Shown here: piece after piece, positions 9,029 to 18,902 of the stretch
Numbering within the stretch: position 1 is the first letter of the stretch
How the letters are laid out: each line of letters begins with the position of its first letter
NCBI GenBank assembly: GCA_016292805.1
Contig: JAEDFM010000014.1
Span: 1-44,106, forward strand
Length of the DNA stretch: 44,106 nt
Direction of reading: 5' to 3'
From: Treponema sp.
GTDB lineage: Bacteria > Spirochaetota > Spirochaetia > Treponematales > Treponemataceae
Notes under the pieces: generated by a model
The model's database searches: none
The model's input: the letters and a program-made list of their open reading frames with translations, nothing else
Told to the model about the DNA's origin: nothing
Translations under genes and position numbers: made by a program

Positions 9029-10972
9029 GTGAATTCAGTAAAGAGATTTCTTTCATTAATATTCTATCTTATTTCCTCTCTTTTTATACTAAATGCACAA
9101 ATATCTGGTTATAATCTATCAACTCAAGTTTATCAAGAATTCAAGGATTCAAAAGCACGAATACGAACTCAAAATCTTGTAAATTCCAGCGAAAATCAAT
9201 TTCCATTTAACGTTCTTGTAAGTTTCCAATCAAACATTAGAACTACATCCTTTTCTTCTAAACATTTACTTTTTGTAATAGATCAGGAACAGGCTTTAAA
9301 ACATTCTGACACTATTAAAACCATTATTTCTTCCCTAGAACAGAAGAACTTTGATTTTTCTACAACCATTCTTTTTACCTATGATGACACGCCATCTGTA
9401 ATAAAAAAAGATATGATTTTAGGTACTGAAGTATACCTGAATAATGCAAATGTAAATGAAAACACTACCGCTGTTATTTTAAACTTTGATACAAAAAAAA
9501 ATGAAATTATAACCAGCTCAAATGGTGTTTCATCACCTTCGTTTCTTGTAAAGAGTGCTCTAAATCTTTTTGCGAAGAACAATCTGGAAACTTCTTTTCC
9601 AACTTATTATGTAAGTCAGCAGAATAAATTTAAGTTTTTTCAGGATCAAAACCTGGATTTCTTTTTTAAGCAGGAAATCCCTGCCATCAAATTAAACTTT
9701 GCAATTGATACTCCACAAGAAAATATTACTCGATTTTGTGATGAATTTATTACTACTTACAGTGAAAACAAAGATTATTTGTGGGACCAGCATTTTATTA
9801 TTGTTAAGTTATTTAAATCCTATAAAAGAATGACAGAACGAAATATTGTCCATCTGATTATTCTTTTGTTCTTTATGTGTATTATGTTCATTTTCCTGTT
9901 AGGATTTGTAAATGCAAATATTAAAAATAAAACCTGGAAAAGAATTCGTAAAATCTGGTTTTCTGCACCAATAATTTTTATTCTTATATTGCTTGGCTTC
10001 TTTACAGGTAAAGGTGAATATTTAATTTTTGCCAGTCGTCTTACATATACCGGTAAAATCGTATTCTTATTTATTACTCAATGTTTATGGAGTCTTTTAT
10101 ACTGTTCTATTTATTTTGTAATTCAAATTAAAAAAAGAAGGAATTTATTAAGCGCAAAAGCTATAGATTTTTTAATTGTATTTTCTTCCAGTTTGAACCT
10201 TTATATCTTTTCTATTATAGATATCTCTCTATTTCCTGTTTTTCTAATTACATTGTTTTTTGCAATTCTGTTGTTAATATTAAGTAAAAAATATCTTCAC
10301 ATAATTCTGTTTGTATTAATGATTGTTTCGTATATTCCATATATTCATACAATTTTTAATTCCGCAGATATGTATTTGTTCCAGAAAACCTTTACAGAAA
10401 ACAATTTTTACTTTATTGCAGAAAGTCTTTTACTTACACCAGTAATTCTAACCTACTTCCGAATTCTTATTTCATTCCAGAAAAAGCTTAAAACTTATAA
10501 AAAACTTATTATAGCCACTTCCATTGGATATGGTTGCCTTATGCTTTTATTTGGTATTGCAGGCTTTTTTACAACCACAGCATATAAATTTCAATACATT
10601 GATTCTAAGACAATAACTCCAATTGAATCAGGAAAACCTGTAACAAAAATTCAGTGGAATGATAAAAAAATTTTTACAGATAATGTTCGTACTCTTAAAA
10701 TTGTAATTCCAGAAAATACAATTCAATGTGATGTAGAAGTAAGTACTGATAATGTTAGTCCAGTTTTATATTCAGACTGTGATTACATTATGCGCACTCC
10801 AACAATTGCGGCATTTTTAATTCCATCAAAACCAGAAACTCAATTAATGTTCACATACGGTTTTTCTAAGCCTCAAAGTACAATAACTGTAAATACAATT
10901 TATTTTGACGAATTAAAAGATTGTTACATTTCAAATACAATTCAAATAAATACAGGTCGTGGCAATGAATAA
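9029..10972 (+). CDS. Secreted-domain/8-TM membrane protein, unknown function
   Basis: A 647-residue protein I do not recognise. The GTG start is the only in-frame start codon that keeps the hydrophobic signal sequence (about residues 4-24, ending LNAQ). A periplasmic domain follows (about 25-270), with alternating strands and helices similar in pattern to a Rossmann or vWA-like fold. Eight predicted membrane spans lie between about 272 and 515, and a second extracytoplasmic beta-rich domain occupies 520-647. The gene's last 8 bases overlap the dinB start (ATGAATAA), so the polymerase fusion is translated from the same message. Topology suggests a sensor or envelope-biogenesis protein; no catalytic motif was found. 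Confidence 0.6.
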   Translation: MNSVKRFLSLIFYLISSLFILNAQISGYNLSTQVYQEFKDSKARIRTQNLVNSSENQFPFNVLVSFQSNIRTTSFSSKHLLFVIDQEQALKHSDTIKTIISSLEQKNFDFSTTILFTYDDTPSVIKKDMILGTEVYLNNANVNENTTAVILNFDTKKNEIITSSNGVSSPSFLVKSALNLFAKNNLETSFPTYYVSQQNKFKFFQDQNLDFFFKQEIPAIKLNFAIDTPQENITRFCDEFITTYSENKDYLWDQHFIIVKLFKSYKRMTERNIVHLIILLFFMCIMFIFLLGFVNANIKNKTWKRIRKIWFSAPIIFILILLGFFTGKGEYLIFASRLTYTGKIVFLFITQCLWSLLYCSIYFVIQIKKRRNLLSAKAIDFLIVFSSSLNLYIFSIIDISLFPVFLITLFFAILLLILSKKYLHIILFVLMIVSYIPYIHTIFNSADMYLFQKTFTENNFYFIAESLLLTPVILTYFRILISFQKKLKTYKKLIIATSIGYGCLMLLFGIAGFFTTTAYKFQYIDSKTITPIESGKPVTKIQWNDKKIFTDNVRTLKIVIPENTIQCDVEVSTDNVSPVLYSDCDYIMRTPTIAAFLIPSKPETQLMFTYGFSKPQSTITVNTIYFDELKDCYISNTIQINTGRGNE

Positions 10973-13900
10973 AGAAATACAGCATTGGTACGCCCATATT
11001 GATTTGGATGCTTTTTTTGCTTCAGTAGAACAGCTGGATCATCCAGAATTGAAAGGTAAACCTGTTATTGTGGGAGGCTTACCAGAAGAACGCCGTGGCG
11101 TAGTTTCAACAGCCTCTTACGAAGCCCGCAAATTTGGTGTCCACTCAGCTATGCCAACTTATCAGGCATACAAGCTATGTCCCCAGGGTATTTTTGTTCA
11201 CGGAAATTATAAACGATATTCTGAATTATCATATAAAATCATGACAATCTTTAAAGACTACTCTCCAGAAGTAAATCAAATGTCTATTGATGAAGCCTTT
11301 ATAGATTTAACTGGTACAGAAAAGCTTTTTGGCCCACCAGAACAAACCTGCATGAATATTAAAGAACGGGTAAAAAAAGAAACAGGTTTAACAGTTAGTA
11401 TTGGACTGGCACCAACTAAATATATTGCAAAAATCTGTTCAGGCTACAAAAAACCAGACGGTTTTTATAAGGTTGAACCAGGTACAGAAACAGACTTTAT
11501 GCTTTCTTTACCACTTGAAAAAGTTTGGGGTGTAGGCGAAAAAACATTACAGAAGCTTCATCAAAAAGGAATTTTTACAACAAGAGACATATACGAAAAA
11601 GATATACAGACCTTGTCATTTTTATTTGGTAAAAATACTGCAGATTTTCTTTATGATGTAATCCGTGGTGGAAAAAATGAAATGTTCAGAAAGGAAACTA
11701 AATCCCATTCCATAAGTTCTGAAAGAACATTTCCTTTTGACTTAACAGACCAATACACTCAGGAAACAGAAATTCTGGAACTTGCACAGGATGTAATGTT
11801 CCGTCTCTTAAAAGAAAAATGTTATTCCAGAACTATCTTTTTAAAATTGCGTTATGATGATTTTACAACAGTTTCCATTCAAAAAACCTTTGACCAGAAT
11901 ATAAAAACTTTGGATTCATTTTTTGAACAGCTTATTCCTTTGTTTGAACAGAAAAGAGAAAAAGACCGTGGCATTAGGTTGATTGGGGTTGGTTTTGAAA
12001 ATGTTGAAACTATAGAACGGCCGGAACAGCAGTCTTTATTTGATGATAACGAAAAGAAGAAACAGATTGTTGAAAATGCAATATTGAAATTAAACCAAAA
12101 GCATCCCGAAATAAAAGTACAAAAAGCTCGAACTCTTAAAACAACAATTCTGTGTCTTTTTTTCAGTTTTTTATTTTTTAAAGCTCCATCATTATACGCA
12201 GACAATGTAACACATAATACCGGTGCATCAACAATTCTTTCAGATACACTTTCTTCTCCACAAAAGGATGATTTAAGTGCATCTCTATTTAATACAGATC
12301 CAGCAGATTCAGAAAATTTTGAATACAACATTTCCGGTTTCTGGAATATGGAGTTTGAAGCAAGTCTGCTTTCTACCTTTGGAAACAACACCCCTTTTGG
12401 TTTTTCTTTACGAAATCCAGTTTTCAAACAGGAAGTTGAACTTTCAGCTTTAGTTCTATTAAATAAACACTGGTATTTTGATACCAGCTTTGCAGATGGT
12501 TTTGAAAAAAATACTTTTACAATTGGCTATAAAGATGGTGGTTATTTAAATACTGTCCAGCTTTCCAACCGAAATATTGGCTTTACAAATGATTACTCAT
12601 CTTCATATTTTGGCTTTGGACTTAAAGGCGGAAAAAATCAGGCACCAGGTCTTGCTCTGCAATTTCTTGATATAAAAAACAACAAATGGAAAGGCGATCT
12701 TATGATTCGCTACGATATGACTAATTCCAAAGAAGCTGTTTTTTATGGAATGAACAGTGTTACAGACCAATTGATTAATATTAAAGATTATCTTTATGGC
12801 AAAAAATATATATTGCCAGAAAACACCTCCTCTTCTTTAGGAAAAATTAAGGATATCTATGTAGAAAATCCAAACGGTGAATATACAGACAAATATAAAA
12901 AGCGATATAAAAAGCTTTCTCAAACCCAGTATTCCATTTATGAAAATCTTTGTGAAATAAATTTTTCAAACGATGCTGGAACATTGAAGCAGTCTGGAAA
13001 AATTCCAGGCATTCTTATTACCTTCACTTCCGATTCAGAAGTTTCATCTATTATTTCTGCTACTGGCTCCTATAACAATCCATCATCCTTTGCAGGAAAA
13101 ATTCAGGAATACTTTAATTCAAAAAACTCCAGAAATATTGATTTATCAAAGTTTTCTTATAATTTAGAAAACAATATAGAGAACAGTAAAGCTCTGGTTC
13201 TGCAAAACTCCACTGGCTTTTCTCCATATCTTTGTGCATCTATTTATGACTGTGGAATTATTACAACTGCAGATGTATCCGTAATTAATCAATCAACAGA
13301 ATTGAATTCTAATTATCTTTCAGCAGTAGAAATTCAGGAAAATGATTCATTATTAGATGATTTTTTTTACGAACAGCACTTTTATGCCCAGCTGCTTTCC
13401 CTTGAATCACAGAACAGTTCATTACAAAATCCCCAAAACCGATATCCGGCAGCCCCATGGAACCCTCAGGTTTATCTTGGACTTCAAAGCGATTTAGATG
13501 AAATTATTCGGGTAAGAAATTATTCTCCAGTTTCTTCATTGCAGATTGGGACCAAGGCTGTAGAAGGTTCTGTATATGTTTACAAAAATGGAGTTATAGA
13601 TACTGGTGCAAAATATAATCCTGATACAGGAAGTATAGAATTATCTACACCGTTTACAGAAACTGACAAAATTGTTATTCAGTACCAGGAGGATTCTGAA
13701 GACAACTCTGGAGGCACCCTTGCAGCAGGTCTTGGCTTTATATACAACTTCACTCCCCATTTTTATTTTGACTCCAGTATTACTACAAGACTTCCACTTT
13801 CTGTAAATGAAAAGTTCGCTACTGTTAATACAAATTTATATAGTTTTACAGCATTAACTAACGGTATCTATTACAAAAACAATAATTTTCAGATTTCCGA

Positions 13901-16835
13901 TAAACTGGCAGTTTCAGTTCAAAATACAAATCAGACTGGAAATCTTCTGGTTAATTCTAATGAAAATTATATAAATCAAACCTATTATCTTTCAGCAACT
14001 GCAGGATATTCAACAAAAACAGAACCTTACATTAATGAATTTTTAACTGAAAGTAAAAATGGTACAGTACTTCACAAATCAGGTATACAGGATTCCTATA
14101 TTTCTGGTTATGCAATTCCCTTGGAATGGAATTTTTCTGGATTACCATCAGATTCCTATACATGGGCCAGCACAGACATAAAACTGGAAGCAGGTTCTTT
14201 ACTATCTAATTCTTCATATCTAGAATTTGCCATAAAACCTCAGTTTGAAAAATCTTCGAATACAGACCAGTTTGAATTATTTTTACAGCTTGGCGTTAAA
14301 GCAGATTCAGCTTTTTACGGCGAAAACTCTTGGGAAATCAGAACCTGGAATATTTCATCAGAAAACTCAAAAACATCAGAAGCACTTGATTTAAGCTCTT
14401 CAAAATGGCAGACAGTCAGAATTTCTTTAGATGATCAGGATAGAGCATTACTTACATCTAACTATGATGCCCGATTTGTTTTGATTCGTAAAAACGGTTC
14501 AGAAAATAACAAGGGAAGAATTTTAATAGGACCATACCAACCTTATGTTCAAAGTATTTTTACTAAGGCAAACCAGAATATTACAGTTCAAAGCTTTTCA
14601 GATTTAACACAAGCTTCACCTTCTTCATCAAAGTTTAATTTAAAAAAGAATTATTCTTCAAAATTAAGCTGGCAAATTGATAAAGAAGATAAAGAACTTA
14701 TAACGGCAGATTCCTCAATTACAACTGTTACAAATTTTGAAGCTGCAGATTTTTCAAATTATAAAACTATAAATCTGGATTTTGCAGTTCAGGCACTTAC
14801 AAAAGATACAACAGATTTTTCTGATTCAAATCCAGCATTAACATTTATTCTTGATCGGGAAAGCTCAAGTTCTGATGCTGAAGGTATAATTGCTTTGAAA
14901 CTTATAATAAATGATATTTATCCTTACATTTCTGAAACATTAAAATATCATACACTTACAGTAAATATTACAGAAAATGAAGTATTAATTGATGGTGTTA
15001 AACTTGAAAAAAATACCTATACACTTTATGTAAATAAAAATGTTATACCTTCCAGACAAAAGCTTGTATTCAATACAGCATCAAACAATTTGTTGTATAC
15101 AAAAGGTAATTTTTACATAAACAATCTTTATTATTCAGAAACCTCTGCCTACGCCTCTTTACAGAATAACTTTAATATTAGTTACAAAAAGTCAGATGCA
15201 GTACTGAAAATTAAAAATTATGAAGCTGTAAAAGATATTTCTTTAACTGTTGATTCCAAACAAAGCTACAACAGTATGGCTGAAACAAGCATTACTTCAT
15301 CTGCGGCCGGTGGAATAACTTTTTTTGATGTTTCTGTGCAGGCTGATGTGAACACTAAATATAATTCAAATGGGGGGGACTTTTTTATTGCGGGTGCAGG
15401 ACACAATATCAGCACAGCTGTTCCTCTTTTTAGATTCCTAACCTTGGGTGACAATTACCGTTTTGACCAGGAAAACAAAGCCTTATCTAAAGCTTCACAT
15501 GCTGAAATTAATTTTCCAAAACCAGGAATTAAAGTTTCTGCAAAAGCTGACGCTTCTGATTCATTAAATCTAAAATCACAGAATCTTTTACTTGCACAAA
15601 ATTTTAGCAAAAGCATAAAAGAAACAACTATTAATTTTAATACCTCTGTACAGGCTACTCAAAAAATTAATACAGGTCATAATCCTTCAAAATCCTTTAA
15701 CACTCATAATTATTTTGAAGGCTATAAAGATATTTCTTCCCTTCAATTTTCTTATGGCGAAGAAACAGCAGACTCAAGAACAACATTATATAAACTTTCC
15801 ACAGGATTAAATTTTACCCAGATTAATCTTGCACCTGCCCTGGAATACAGCGCAGGAACTATTTTTACTAACTCTACAGAAAAAAAGAACTTATATAATC
15901 AGAATCTTCTATTCAAAGTGCCATTCAAAATTAAAAAATATTCAATTTCACTTAATTACAATAAAAAAGCCAGCGATTCTGTTCTTGCCACAAATCTTAA
16001 TAATTATCTGGATGATTCACAGGCTTTATTTAAAAATTTGGGAGACAATAATTACTTCTTTAAAGCAATTCCTTTTGTTGAACTATTCAGTACAAAATTA
16101 CCATCAACCCTTTATTCTCATAATTCAAAAACCATTTATTCAACATACAGTTCAAAATATGAGCTTGAATGGAAACGCCCATTATTGAACTCTATACAGG
16201 ATATGTATATACCTGGTTCTATTGTGTTTGCCTTGGAAAGAGACACAAAAGCTTCAGATTCATTAAGTGATATTTACCAGATTAAATTAAATATAAATTC
16301 TTCTGCAGTAAATAACTTTGGAACAAAGGCTAAAAAAACATTGGCAGATTGGTTCGAATCTGATGAATATTTATCTAGCTTTACAGGAGCTGTAAAAATT
16401 CCTGCTAAGGAGTTTAACAAACTTATTTACAGCATTTCCTGGTATAACCAATTCCTGATTTATATAAGCGAAAATGCTTCTATCAATTCTGCATTAGATT
16501 TACAAATAGAAACAAATGATAACTGGAATACAAAAGCAACAGCCATTTATTCAAGACCTGGAAAAACTTCATTCCTTGTAGATTTGGCAAAATTTCTTAT
16601 TCCTTCTACACAGGCCATAACCTTTGGAATAATTCAAAAAGATACGGCAAATATTCAAATAGGTAAAAATACAAATCAATATTTCCAGCAGTATGATTAT
16701 CTTCATACAACAAGTCTTAGTTTTCTTAAGAATTACTCTGTTAATTGTGGTTTAGGTGGAACTTTCACCTGGCATCAGGTTCAAGCAAGTTCATTTGCTT
16801 TAACACTGAGCCTTGGTGGAAAAATGCAGTTTTAA
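10965..16835 (+). CDS. dinB: DNA polymerase IV (DinB) fused in frame to outer-membrane-type protein
   Basis: One uninterrupted frame of 1956 codons. Residues 1-390 are a full Y-family polymerase: HIDLDAFFASVEQ at the N-terminus, SIDEAFIDLT near 107-116, helix-hairpin-helix LEKVWGVGEKTL, the little-finger domain, and a clamp-binding-like QQSLFDD followed by the usual helical tail ending KARTL. Without a stop, codon 391 leads into a signal-peptide-like segment (KTTILCLFFSFLFFKAPSLY, possible cleavage after A412), then about 1540 residues of serine/asparagine-rich beta structure. That part includes a repeat-like segment VYKNGVIDTGAKYNPDTG, reminiscent of large surface translocon proteins such as SprA, and ends in a beta-signal with terminal phenylalanine (LSLGGKMQF). 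I chose ATG 10965. No ATG or ribosome-binding site lies between the halves; only a TTG (12084) inside the dinB tail could start the second half. Confidence 0.85.
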   Translation: MNKEIQHWYAHIDLDAFFASVEQLDHPELKGKPVIVGGLPEERRGVVSTASYEARKFGVHSAMPTYQAYKLCPQGIFVHGNYKRYSELSYKIMTIFKDYSPEVNQMSIDEAFIDLTGTEKLFGPPEQTCMNIKERVKKETGLTVSIGLAPTKYIAKICSGYKKPDGFYKVEPGTETDFMLSLPLEKVWGVGEKTLQKLHQKGIFTTRDIYEKDIQTLSFLFGKNTADFLYDVIRGGKNEMFRKETKSHSISSERTFPFDLTDQYTQETEILELAQDVMFRLLKEKCYSRTIFLKLRYDDFTTVSIQKTFDQNIKTLDSFFEQLIPLFEQKREKDRGIRLIGVGFENVETIERPEQQSLFDDNEKKKQIVENAILKLNQKHPEIKVQKARTLKTTILCLFFSFLFFKAPSLYADNVTHNTGASTILSDTLSSPQKDDLSASLFNTDPADSENFEYNISGFWNMEFEASLLSTFGNNTPFGFSLRNPVFKQEVELSALVLLNKHWYFDTSFADGFEKNTFTIGYKDGGYLNTVQLSNRNIGFTNDYSSSYFGFGLKGGKNQAPGLALQFLDIKNNKWKGDLMIRYDMTNSKEAVFYGMNSVTDQLINIKDYLYGKKYILPENTSSSLGKIKDIYVENPNGEYTDKYKKRYKKLSQTQYSIYENLCEINFSNDAGTLKQSGKIPGILITFTSDSEVSSIISATGSYNNPSSFAGKIQEYFNSKNSRNIDLSKFSYNLENNIENSKALVLQNSTGFSPYLCASIYDCGIITTADVSVINQSTELNSNYLSAVEIQENDSLLDDFFYEQHFYAQLLSLESQNSSLQNPQNRYPAAPWNPQVYLGLQSDLDEIIRVRNYSPVSSLQIGTKAVEGSVYVYKNGVIDTGAKYNPDTGSIELSTPFTETDKIVIQYQEDSEDNSGGTLAAGLGFIYNFTPHFYFDSSITTRLPLSVNEKFATVNTNLYSFTALTNGIYYKNNNFQISDKLAVSVQNTNQTGNLLVNSNENYINQTYYLSATAGYSTKTEPYINEFLTESKNGTVLHKSGIQDSYISGYAIPLEWNFSGLPSDSYTWASTDIKLEAGSLLSNSSYLEFAIKPQFEKSSNTDQFELFLQLGVKADSAFYGENSWEIRTWNISSENSKTSEALDLSSSKWQTVRISLDDQDRALLTSNYDARFVLIRKNGSENNKGRILIGPYQPYVQSIFTKANQNITVQSFSDLTQASPSSSKFNLKKNYSSKLSWQIDKEDKELITADSSITTVTNFEAADFSNYKTINLDFAVQALTKDTTDFSDSNPALTFILDRESSSSDAEGIIALKLIINDIYPYISETLKYHTLTVNITENEVLIDGVKLEKNTYTLYVNKNVIPSRQKLVFNTASNNLLYTKGNFYINNLYYSETSAYASLQNNFNISYKKSDAVLKIKNYEAVKDISLTVDSKQSYNSMAETSITSSAAGGITFFDVSVQADVNTKYNSNGGDFFIAGAGHNISTAVPLFRFLTLGDNYRFDQENKALSKASHAEINFPKPGIKVSAKADASDSLNLKSQNLLLAQNFSKSIKETTINFNTSVQATQKINTGHNPSKSFNTHNYFEGYKDISSLQFSYGEETADSRTTLYKLSTGLNFTQINLAPALEYSAGTIFTNSTEKKNLYNQNLLFKVPFKIKKYSISLNYNKKASDSVLATNLNNYLDDSQALFKNLGDNNYFFKAIPFVELFSTKLPSTLYSHNSKTIYSTYSSKYELEWKRPLLNSIQDMYIPGSIVFALERDTKASDSLSDIYQIKLNINSSAVNNFGTKAKKTLADWFESDEYLSSFTGAVKIPAKEFNKLIYSISWYNQFLIYISENASINSALDLQIETNDNWNTKATAIYSRPGKTSFLVDLAKFLIPSTQAITFGIIQKDTANIQIGKNTNQYFQQYDYLHTTSLSFLKNYSVNCGLGGTFTWHQVQASSFALTLSLGGKMQF

Positions 16836-18902
16836 TTACTGTAAAGGTGCAAAATAACCGCTTTCATCACGGCCACTTCTATTTAAAAGATAAACTTCAG
16901 ATTCAACTGGCAGATAATTCTGTCCAAAATTTGTAGTTAAAGTTGAAGTATAAGAGAATTGATAGATTCCCTGTGGGATTGCAATAATATCATTAATAAT
17001 ATTTGAAAGCCCTGCAGGACGATATACATAATAACTGTCTCCACAAGTATTGTTCAAAATATAATCAATTTCATTACCTAAAGCTGATTGCTGCAACTGA
17101 ACAATTGAAAGTCCAATTGAATTGTTATTCATAAATGCAGTTAATTCAGCAAGATTATAGTTTGTAAAATTAATTGAATTTTCATTGCAGTCAGAAATTA
17201 AAATAACTGAACGTTTTTTGTTTCCCTTAATCAAATCATTAGAAGCAAGTCTTAATGCAAGATCCATATTTACAGTTTGAGAATATGGAGTTTTAAGAGC
17301 ATCAACACTAAAATTATTCAAAAGCGAAGGTTTACCCTGATATTCTGTTACAGGAATTTCCCCTGCACTTACAATTCTAACAATATATGAATCATCCATT
17401 GAAGCTGCAATTTCGTGAATGGCAGTTTCTACTTCAGAAGCATACCGTTTTGTGGTATTGGAACGGTCGATAATAAATGTAATATCAGCTTCTGTGTTAT
17501 TTGAAGCTGCACCAAGCATTTTAAAATTGTTTACAGGTCTTTTATTTTCTGTAAAGAAAAAGTTAGTTTCCTGAAGTCCAACTACAGGCTGACGATGTCT
17601 GTTTTCTACTTTAAGTTCTACAACCACATGAGGGAATTTTGAAGCATCTATGGTTTCAATCTGTACAAAGAAACCACCTACAAGTTCCTGAACTTTAGAC
17701 ATAATGTAAACTTCGTTTTCAGAAAAATCAGCAACAAGAACATTGCCATTTACATCTGGGACAGCAGCAGTTACACGACTTGGTACATTTCCAGTTCTTA
17801 CATATTCAAATAAGGCACCTGTATTACAGTCTACAGAACAGATTTTATTCTGATCACATACCATTAAAGAACCATTCCATACTTTAATACTTTCAGGCTT
17901 TTTAAAGGTTTCCTTTTCTACTAATTCACGAACATAGTTACCGGCACGGTCAAATTCATAAATTGCACCAGTCTGGTCATCAGCAACATAAACGCTTTCA
18001 CCAATAACTGAAATTCCAGTTGGTCCTTTTAAGCCTTTAAAACCAGGCTGTTTTCCACCAAAGAAATATAAAGCTGTTCCATCTTTATCAAATACATCAA
18101 CACGACGGTTACCATAATCAGTAACATAGATTCTTTCCAGTTCATCTTCTGCCAAATAAACAGGACCAACCATCTGTCCTAAATTACGACCTTTTTCACC
18201 AATATAGCGTTCAAAATGACCTTTAGAATTAAGGAGTGCAAGACGATCACCTGCAGATTCACATAAAAGAAGTTTTCCATCAGCCAGACGAATAATATCG
18301 CTTGGACGGTCAAAACCATTTATTGGACCTGTAATTCTGTCTAATACCTTTCCATTCTGATTTAATAAAAGCAGTTCATTTGAATCATAGGCAACAAGCC
18401 ACATTGTTCCGTCATAATTTGGAAGAACAGAAACAGGACCGCTGAAAATCATATTTCCATTAAAGTTACCGTCAAAAGAACCTGCTTCTGTAAGGCGCAT
18501 TAATTTATCTGTAGAATCACCTGTAACACGGCGTTCCCGTACAACTTCAACTTTATTTTCAAGAAGTAATCCACCAAAACCGTTGTTAAGAGCTGACTGC
18601 CAGTAACTTAATGCGGAACCTTCCATTCCAGACTTATAATATGCCTTTCCAAGCCACTCTAGAATAAGACTGTCATTAGGCATAAAAGACAATGCCTTTT
18701 CAAACTGCATTACAGCTTCATTATATGAACCTTTATAATATGCCTGAACACCCCGTCTGAATTCCTGGGAAGCAAATCCCTGATCGCTGGTTCTTATTCC
18801 ATCAACAGGTACCTTTAATCCAGCATCTGAAGTTATGTTTTGTGAAGCTGCAGAAAAAACAACAAGAGAAAGAACTAAAAATAATGCAGATATTTTTTTC
18901 AT
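16836..18902 (-). CDS. Secreted TPR-NHL-vWA protein
   Basis: A 688-residue exported protein. A signal peptide (about 1-21, ending FSAASQ) precedes two TPR units (about 45-110: EFRRGVQAYYKGSYNEAVMQ and following helix pairs). A six-bladed NHL/beta-propeller region (about 165-400) shows repeated blades such as IYVTDYGNRRVDVFDKDG and VYVADDQTGAIYEFDRAGN. A vWA-like domain (about 470-660) begins DITFIIDRSNT, a partly kept metal site (DxS). Such proteins usually form protein-protein platforms in the periplasm or envelope. It overlaps the upstream TPR gene by 1 nt (TAATG) and its stop abuts the stop of the dinB-fusion gene with zero spacing. Confidence 0.75.
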   Translation of the reverse strand: MKKISALFLVLSLVVFSAASQNITSDAGLKVPVDGIRTSDQGFASQEFRRGVQAYYKGSYNEAVMQFEKALSFMPNDSLILEWLGKAYYKSGMEGSALSYWQSALNNGFGGLLLENKVEVVRERRVTGDSTDKLMRLTEAGSFDGNFNGNMIFSGPVSVLPNYDGTMWLVAYDSNELLLLNQNGKVLDRITGPINGFDRPSDIIRLADGKLLLCESAGDRLALLNSKGHFERYIGEKGRNLGQMVGPVYLAEDELERIYVTDYGNRRVDVFDKDGTALYFFGGKQPGFKGLKGPTGISVIGESVYVADDQTGAIYEFDRAGNYVRELVEKETFKKPESIKVWNGSLMVCDQNKICSVDCNTGALFEYVRTGNVPSRVTAAVPDVNGNVLVADFSENEVYIMSKVQELVGGFFVQIETIDASKFPHVVVELKVENRHRQPVVGLQETNFFFTENKRPVNNFKMLGAASNNTEADITFIIDRSNTTKRYASEVETAIHEIAASMDDSYIVRIVSAGEIPVTEYQGKPSLLNNFSVDALKTPYSQTVNMDLALRLASNDLIKGNKKRSVILISDCNENSINFTNYNLAELTAFMNNNSIGLSIVQLQQSALGNEIDYILNNTCGDSYYVYRPAGLSNIINDIIAIPQGIYQFSYTSTLTTNFGQNYLPVESEVYLLNRSGRDESGYFAPLQ

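Noticed and set aside
12084..12086. Separate TTG start for the outer-membrane half of the dinB fusion
   Set aside because: No ribosome-binding site precedes it and the following residues still match a DinB tail. It remains possible but is not supported.
11879..12427. Minus-strand open frame across the DinB/outer-membrane junction
   Set aside because: Considered because it spans the fusion point, but it looks like the reverse of real coding sequence and has no start signal.
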